Part shown: positions 5,842-8,514 of the stretch, one piece after another
Layout: every line of letters begins with the position of its first letter
How positions within the stretch are numbered: position 1 is the stretch's first letter
Origin: Megasphaera sp. UBA5897
Lineage (GTDB): Bacteria > Bacillota > Negativicutes > Veillonellales > Megasphaeraceae
NCBI GenBank assembly: GCA_002431345.1
Contig: DJEN01000027.1
Span: forward strand, 2,645 to 11,158
Reading direction: 5' to 3'
DNA length: 8,514 nt
The notes under the pieces: generated by a model
Database searches by the model: none
Told to the model about the DNA's origin: nothing
What the model saw: only the letters and a program-made list of their open reading frames with translations
Made by a program: the position numbers and the translations under genes

Positions 5842-6138
5842 AGCTTCACGACAGAAGCGAATACAAATAATTCGTAAATCTAATGACGGGAGAAAGTAGT
5901 TTGCCTGTATCATACCAGAGAGTCGGCGTTTGGTGTGAGCCGATATATACAGTCTGATGAAGCTCCTCCCCGAAGAGCGGTGCTGAATACATGATGTAGG
6001 CACTGACGGGATTTCCCCGTTACAGGAAACGCGTATGTTAGTACGTTGTAGAGAGCCTGCCTGGCAGCAATGCCGCAGGAATCAGGGTGGTAACGCGGAG
6101 TATATCCGTCCCTCAGTACAAGAGGGACGGATTTTTTT
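5842..6138 (+). ncRNA. T-box riboswitch leader controlling ilvC-ilvB, specifier probably CUC (Leu)
   Basis: tRNA-sensing transcription attenuator. Stem I has the kink-turn TGA (5884-5886), helix GGGA/TCCC (5888-5891 with 5967-5970), AGTA (5895-5898), stem CTGTAT/ATACAG (5905-5910 with 5947-5952), and the apical AGAGAG and GGTGTGAGCC sequences. Stem II pairs GTGC (5980-5983) with GCAC (6000-6003). Stem III (6056-6079) pairs CCTGC with GCAGG and is capped by GGCA-GCAA-TGCC, a GNRA loop. The T-box is AGGGTGGTAACGCGG (6084-6098), whose TGGT would pair with the tRNA ACCA end. The antiterminator uses AGGG with CCCT (6110-6113) and GCGGA with TCCGT (6105-6109), excluding the terminator. Placed against the glyQS leader layout as I recall it, the specifier is CTC (5963-5965), Leu; one base of shift would give GCT (Ala). 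Uncharged tRNA should switch ilvC-ilvB on. Confidence 0.93.
6104..6138 (+). terminator. T-box leader intrinsic terminator
   Basis: A perfect 11-bp stem pairs ATCCGTCCCTC (6104-6114) with GAGGGACGGAT (6122-6132) around a seven-base loop, followed by seven Ts (6132-6138). Its 5' arm is shared with the antiterminator, so the two folds are mutually exclusive, as expected for a T-box. Confidence 0.93.
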
Positions 6139-6216
6139 ATTGCCCTCTTGAGACAATCTCCTGCAACCAACGCATTTTCAGCCCCATATTTTTTAATTTT
6201 TAAGGAGAGATGTATC

Positions 6217-7227
6217 ATGGCAAAAGTATTTTATGAACAAGATGTAAACTGGGATGTAATGAACGGCAAAAAAATCGCAATCATTGGCTACGGCAGTCAG
6301 GGACATGCCCATGCATTGAATTTGAAAGAAAGCGGCGTCGATGTCGTCGTCGGTTTGTATAAAGGAAGCAAATCCATTGAAAAAGCAAAAGCTGCCGGCT
6401 TAGAAGTTAAATCCGTTGCTGAAGCAGTCAAAGAAGCAGACATCACCATGATTTTGATTCCGGATGAAAAACAAGCTGATGTCTATAAAACAGAAATCGC
6501 GCCGAATTTGAAATCCGGCAGTGCCTTAGCCTTTGCTCATGGCTTCAACATTCATTTCAAACAAATCGTACCGCCGGCTGATGTCGATGTATTCATGGTC
6601 GCACCAAAAGGCCCGGGCCACCTCGTTCGCCGTACATTCACAGAAGGCGGCGGCGTACCGGATGTATTTGCTGTCGAACAAGACGCTACAGGCAAATGCT
6701 TTGATATTGCCTTGGCATATGCCCGCGGCATTGGCGGCGCCCGTGCCGGTGTCATCCAGACGACATTCCAGGAAGAAACGGAAACAGACCTCTTTGGTGA
6801 ACAGGCAGTCCTCTGCGGCGGTATTTGCCAGCTCATCACTAATGGCTTTGAAACATTGTGTGAAGCAGGCTATCAGCCGGAAATCGCATATTTTGAAACG
6901 TTCCACGAAATGAAGCTCATCGTTGACCTCATGTATGAAGGCGGCATGGCCAAGATGCGCAAATCCATCAGCGACACAGCTGAATACGGCGACTACACTG
7001 CCGGCCCGAGAGTTATTACCCAGGACTCCAAAGCTGCTATGAAACAAGTTTTGAGCGATATTCAAGACGGCACGTTTGCCAAAGACTGGCTCCTGGAAAA
7101 CAAAGCCGGCGGCCGTGCTCACTTCTTGGCAATGCGCCGAAACCATGCAGAACATCCGATTGAAAAAGTCGGTGCTAAACTGCGCAACATGATGCCGTGG
7201 CTCCACAACAACGACCAGAACGATTAA
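6217..7227 (+). CDS. ilvC: Ketol-acid reductoisomerase, class I
   Basis: Cytoplasmic enzyme that isomerises and reduces 2-acetolactate (or 2-aceto-2-hydroxybutyrate) to the dihydroxy acid in valine, leucine and isoleucine synthesis, using Mg2+ and a nicotinamide cofactor. The 336-residue product is of the short class I size. The Rossmann motif GYGSQGHAHA is at 24-33; the catalytic region shows His108 (AHGFNIHF) and Lys131 (APKGPGH). The C-terminal knotted domain has the metal ligands Asp191 and Glu195 (TDLFGEQ), Glu227 and Glu231 (ETFHE), and Ser252 (SISDTAE). The cofactor loop reads GLYKGSKS (46-53): Ser51 and Ser53 suggest NADPH, but Tyr48 replaces the usual Arg. The start at 6217 follows AAGGAG (6202-6207) by nine bases; the frame is open further upstream but lacks such a site. 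It is the first gene behind the T-box, with ilvB 91 bp downstream. Confidence 0.97.
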   Translation: MAKVFYEQDVNWDVMNGKKIAIIGYGSQGHAHALNLKESGVDVVVGLYKGSKSIEKAKAAGLEVKSVAEAVKEADITMILIPDEKQADVYKTEIAPNLKSGSALAFAHGFNIHFKQIVPPADVDVFMVAPKGPGHLVRRTFTEGGGVPDVFAVEQDATGKCFDIALAYARGIGGARAGVIQTTFQEETETDLFGEQAVLCGGICQLITNGFETLCEAGYQPEIAYFETFHEMKLIVDLMYEGGMAKMRKSISDTAEYGDYTAGPRVITQDSKAAMKQVLSDIQDGTFAKDWLLENKAGGRAHFLAMRRNHAEHPIEKVGAKLRNMMPWLHNNDQND

Positions 7228-7247
7228 TTTACTAACGAATACGTATA

Positions 7248-7280
7248 CAGGGGATGGCCGCATCCATCAGCCATCCTCTG
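7248..7280 (+). other. Intercistronic hairpin between ilvC and ilvB
   Basis: CAGGGGATGGC (7248-7258) pairs with GCCATCCTCTG (7270-7280) over 11 bp with one G-U pair and an 11-base loop. No T run follows, so it is not an intrinsic terminator. It could stabilise the upstream ilvC message or mark a processing point. The structure is seen; the role is inferred. Confidence 0.5.
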
Positions 7281-7318
7281 CCGTATTCTCCCAGCGTATG
7301 CAAAGAGGTGAAGTTTAC

Positions 7319-8514
7319 ATGAAAATGACAGGTGCGCAGGCTGTACTGGAAAGTTTAAAAAAAGAAGGTGTGGATGTCGTTTTTGGCTATCCCGGCGGTG
7401 CGATTTTGCCATTATATGAAGAATTTTATAAAGCCAATTTCAGACATATTCTAACCAGCCACGAACAAGGTGCTGTACATGCTGCTGACGGCTACGCGCG
7501 TATTACCGGCAAGCCCGGTGTCTGCGTCGCTACGTCCGGTCCCGGTATCTGCAATATGGTTACCGGCATTGCCACTGCCAACATGGACTCCATCCCTATG
7601 ATTATCATCAGCGGTCAGGTTCCTACCAGTCTCATCGGCCGCGATGCCTTCCAAGAAGCCGATATTTCCGGCATTACCACACCGATTACCAAGCACAATT
7701 ATTTAGTCAAACATGCCGCAGACATTCCCCGCGTCATGAAAGAAGCATTCTACATCGCGTCTACAGGCCGTCCCGGTCCGGTGCTGATCGATATTGCCAA
7801 AGATGCATTGGAAGCAGAAATCGACTATGCCTATCCGCAGGACGTGTATCTTCCCGGATATACTGTAGAAACGACAGGACAAGCCTTTATGATTGACAAA
7901 GCGATAGCTGCGCTGGACCAGAGTGAACGTCCCGTTTTGTTGGTCGGCGGCGGCGTCGTCTTATCCGAAACCACAGCTCCGCTGTTGGATTTCATCCAAA
8001 CGACGCAGATTCCCATTGTAACGACCTTGATGGGAAAAGGTGCCGTTCCTGATTCACTGCCTACGCATTTGGGCATGGGCGGTATGCACGGCTCTTACGC
8101 TGCCAATATGGCGATTTCAGAATGCGACCTGCTTATTGCAGTCGGCGCCCGTTTCGACGAACGACTGACCAGCAAAGCCGATGTGTTTGCACCGCATGCA
8201 CAAATCATTCATTTTGAAATTGACGATGTAGAAATCGACAAAATTATCGACATTGACCTCGGCATCAAAGGCGACTTACGTTGGTCCTTACCCATTTTTT
8301 CACAAAAAGCACGGGAAAGCACCTGCTCGTACGCAACACAGTTTGCTTCTTGGCGCACCCATGTTAGGGAGCTAAAAAAGGCACATCCATTCTCCACGGT
8401 AAAACATTCTGATTATATTTCGCCGCAGGAAATCTTTGAAACGGTCAATACGTTGACACCGGCTGATACAGCCGTCGTTACCGATGTAGGCCAGCATCAG
8501 ATGTGGGCCGCGCA
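7319..8514 (+). CDS. ilvB: Acetolactate synthase large (catalytic) subunit, 3' end cut by window
   Basis: Thiamine-diphosphate- and FAD-dependent enzyme that condenses two pyruvates to 2-acetolactate (or pyruvate with 2-oxobutyrate), the first common step of branched-chain amino-acid synthesis. About 398 of the usual 550-570 residues are visible. The N-terminal PYR domain (about 1-165) has FGYPGGAILPLY (22-33), the catalytic Glu49 (SHEQGAVHAADGYAR), TSGPG (72-76), SGQV (98-101), FQEAD (111-115) and TKHN (124-127). The central FAD-associated domain follows, with GMGGMHGSYAAN and GARFDERLTSK. The window ends at the start of the C-terminal domain (VTDVGQHQMWAA), before the ThDP/Mg GDG...N motif. 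Loop residues 77-78 are Ile-Cys where most relatives have Ala-Thr. AGAGGTG (7304-7310) precedes the ATG; Met3 is a possible alternative start. It is presumably co-transcribed with ilvC. A regulatory subunit gene (ilvN) is not upstream and may follow. Catabolic AlsS is less likely given the ilvC partner and T-box. Confidence 0.95.
   Translation, partial: MKMTGAQAVLESLKKEGVDVVFGYPGGAILPLYEEFYKANFRHILTSHEQGAVHAADGYARITGKPGVCVATSGPGICNMVTGIATANMDSIPMIIISGQVPTSLIGRDAFQEADISGITTPITKHNYLVKHAADIPRVMKEAFYIASTGRPGPVLIDIAKDALEAEIDYAYPQDVYLPGYTVETTGQAFMIDKAIAALDQSERPVLLVGGGVVLSETTAPLLDFIQTTQIPIVTTLMGKGAVPDSLPTHLGMGGMHGSYAANMAISECDLLIAVGARFDERLTSKADVFAPHAQIIHFEIDDVEIDKIIDIDLGIKGDLRWSLPIFSQKARESTCSYATQFASWRTHVRELKKAHPFSTVKHSDYISPQEIFETVNTLTPADTAVVTDVGQHQMWAA

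Larger units (their letters stand above)
5652..6216. other. Intergenic regulatory region upstream of ilvC
   Basis: This 565-bp region has no protein gene. It holds the terminator of CstA copy 2 (5670-5708), a pair of direct repeats (5742-5771), a near-consensus promoter (5806-5834), the T-box leader (5842-6138) and a 78-base spacer containing the ilvC ribosome binding site. The spacer shows no obvious further element. Confidence 0.8.

Noticed and set aside
6148..6216. Upstream in-frame ATG extending IlvC by 23 residues
   Set aside because: AAGGAG precedes 6217, and MAKVFYEQD is a typical KARI N-terminus.
6526..7263. 245-codon open frame on the minus strand opposite ilvC
   Set aside because: It lies antisense to a clear ilvC gene, has no recognisable domain, and is explained by ilvC codon usage.
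7248..7300. Hairpin after ilvC as an intrinsic terminator
   Set aside because: No U run follows the stem; the next bases are CCGTATTCTCCC.

Overview
This window looks like ordinary chromosomal DNA of a low-to-moderate GC Bacillota. The evidence is AGGAGG-type ribosome binding sites, sigma-A-like TTGACA/TATAAT promoters, strong U-run terminators and a T-box leader controlling amino-acid genes. Protein style suggests the Negativicutes (a Megasphaera/Veillonella-like anaerobe), but that is an impression, not something the sequence proves. I see no phage, insertion sequence, CRISPR array, tRNA or rRNA.

Layout. (1) Positions 1-1090, minus strand: a nearly complete iron/zinc-dependent alcohol dehydrogenase of the GldA/HcxA type, cut at its C-terminus by the window edge. 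(2) Positions 1091-1548: a 458-bp divergent intergenic region with a candidate promoter on each strand, a palindrome, and a structured leader in front of the first carrier gene. (3) Positions 1549-3438 and 3762-5651, plus strand: two tandem CstA-family carrier genes. Each encodes exactly 629 residues. They align without gaps at about 85% identity (about 95 differences, counted by eye). Each copy has its own TTGAAT-type promoter, leader and terminator, so they are separate transcription units. (4) Positions 5652-6216: the second carrier's terminator, a 20-bp-spaced direct repeat, a near-consensus promoter, and a complete T-box riboswitch whose specifier is best read as CUC (Leu). (5) Positions 6217-7227 ilvC, and 7319 to the window end ilvB (truncated). 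These are two enzymes of branched-chain amino-acid synthesis, expected to be co-transcribed under the T-box.

How they fit together. CstA relatives import pyruvate or peptides. Pyruvate is the substrate of acetolactate synthase (IlvB), whose product is converted by IlvC. The dehydrogenase belongs to a family that includes 2-oxoacid reductases as well as glycerol dehydrogenases. A pyruvate/2-oxoacid theme is therefore plausible but inferred. The T-box would let ilvC-ilvB be transcribed when uncharged tRNA, probably tRNA-Leu, accumulates. The features most worth a second look are the tandem CstA pair with individually controlled leaders, a shared ACGTTTAAC motif upstream of both the ilv promoter and the dehydrogenase gene, and the unusual cofactor loop in IlvC. 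I found no clear sign of a wholly new system.
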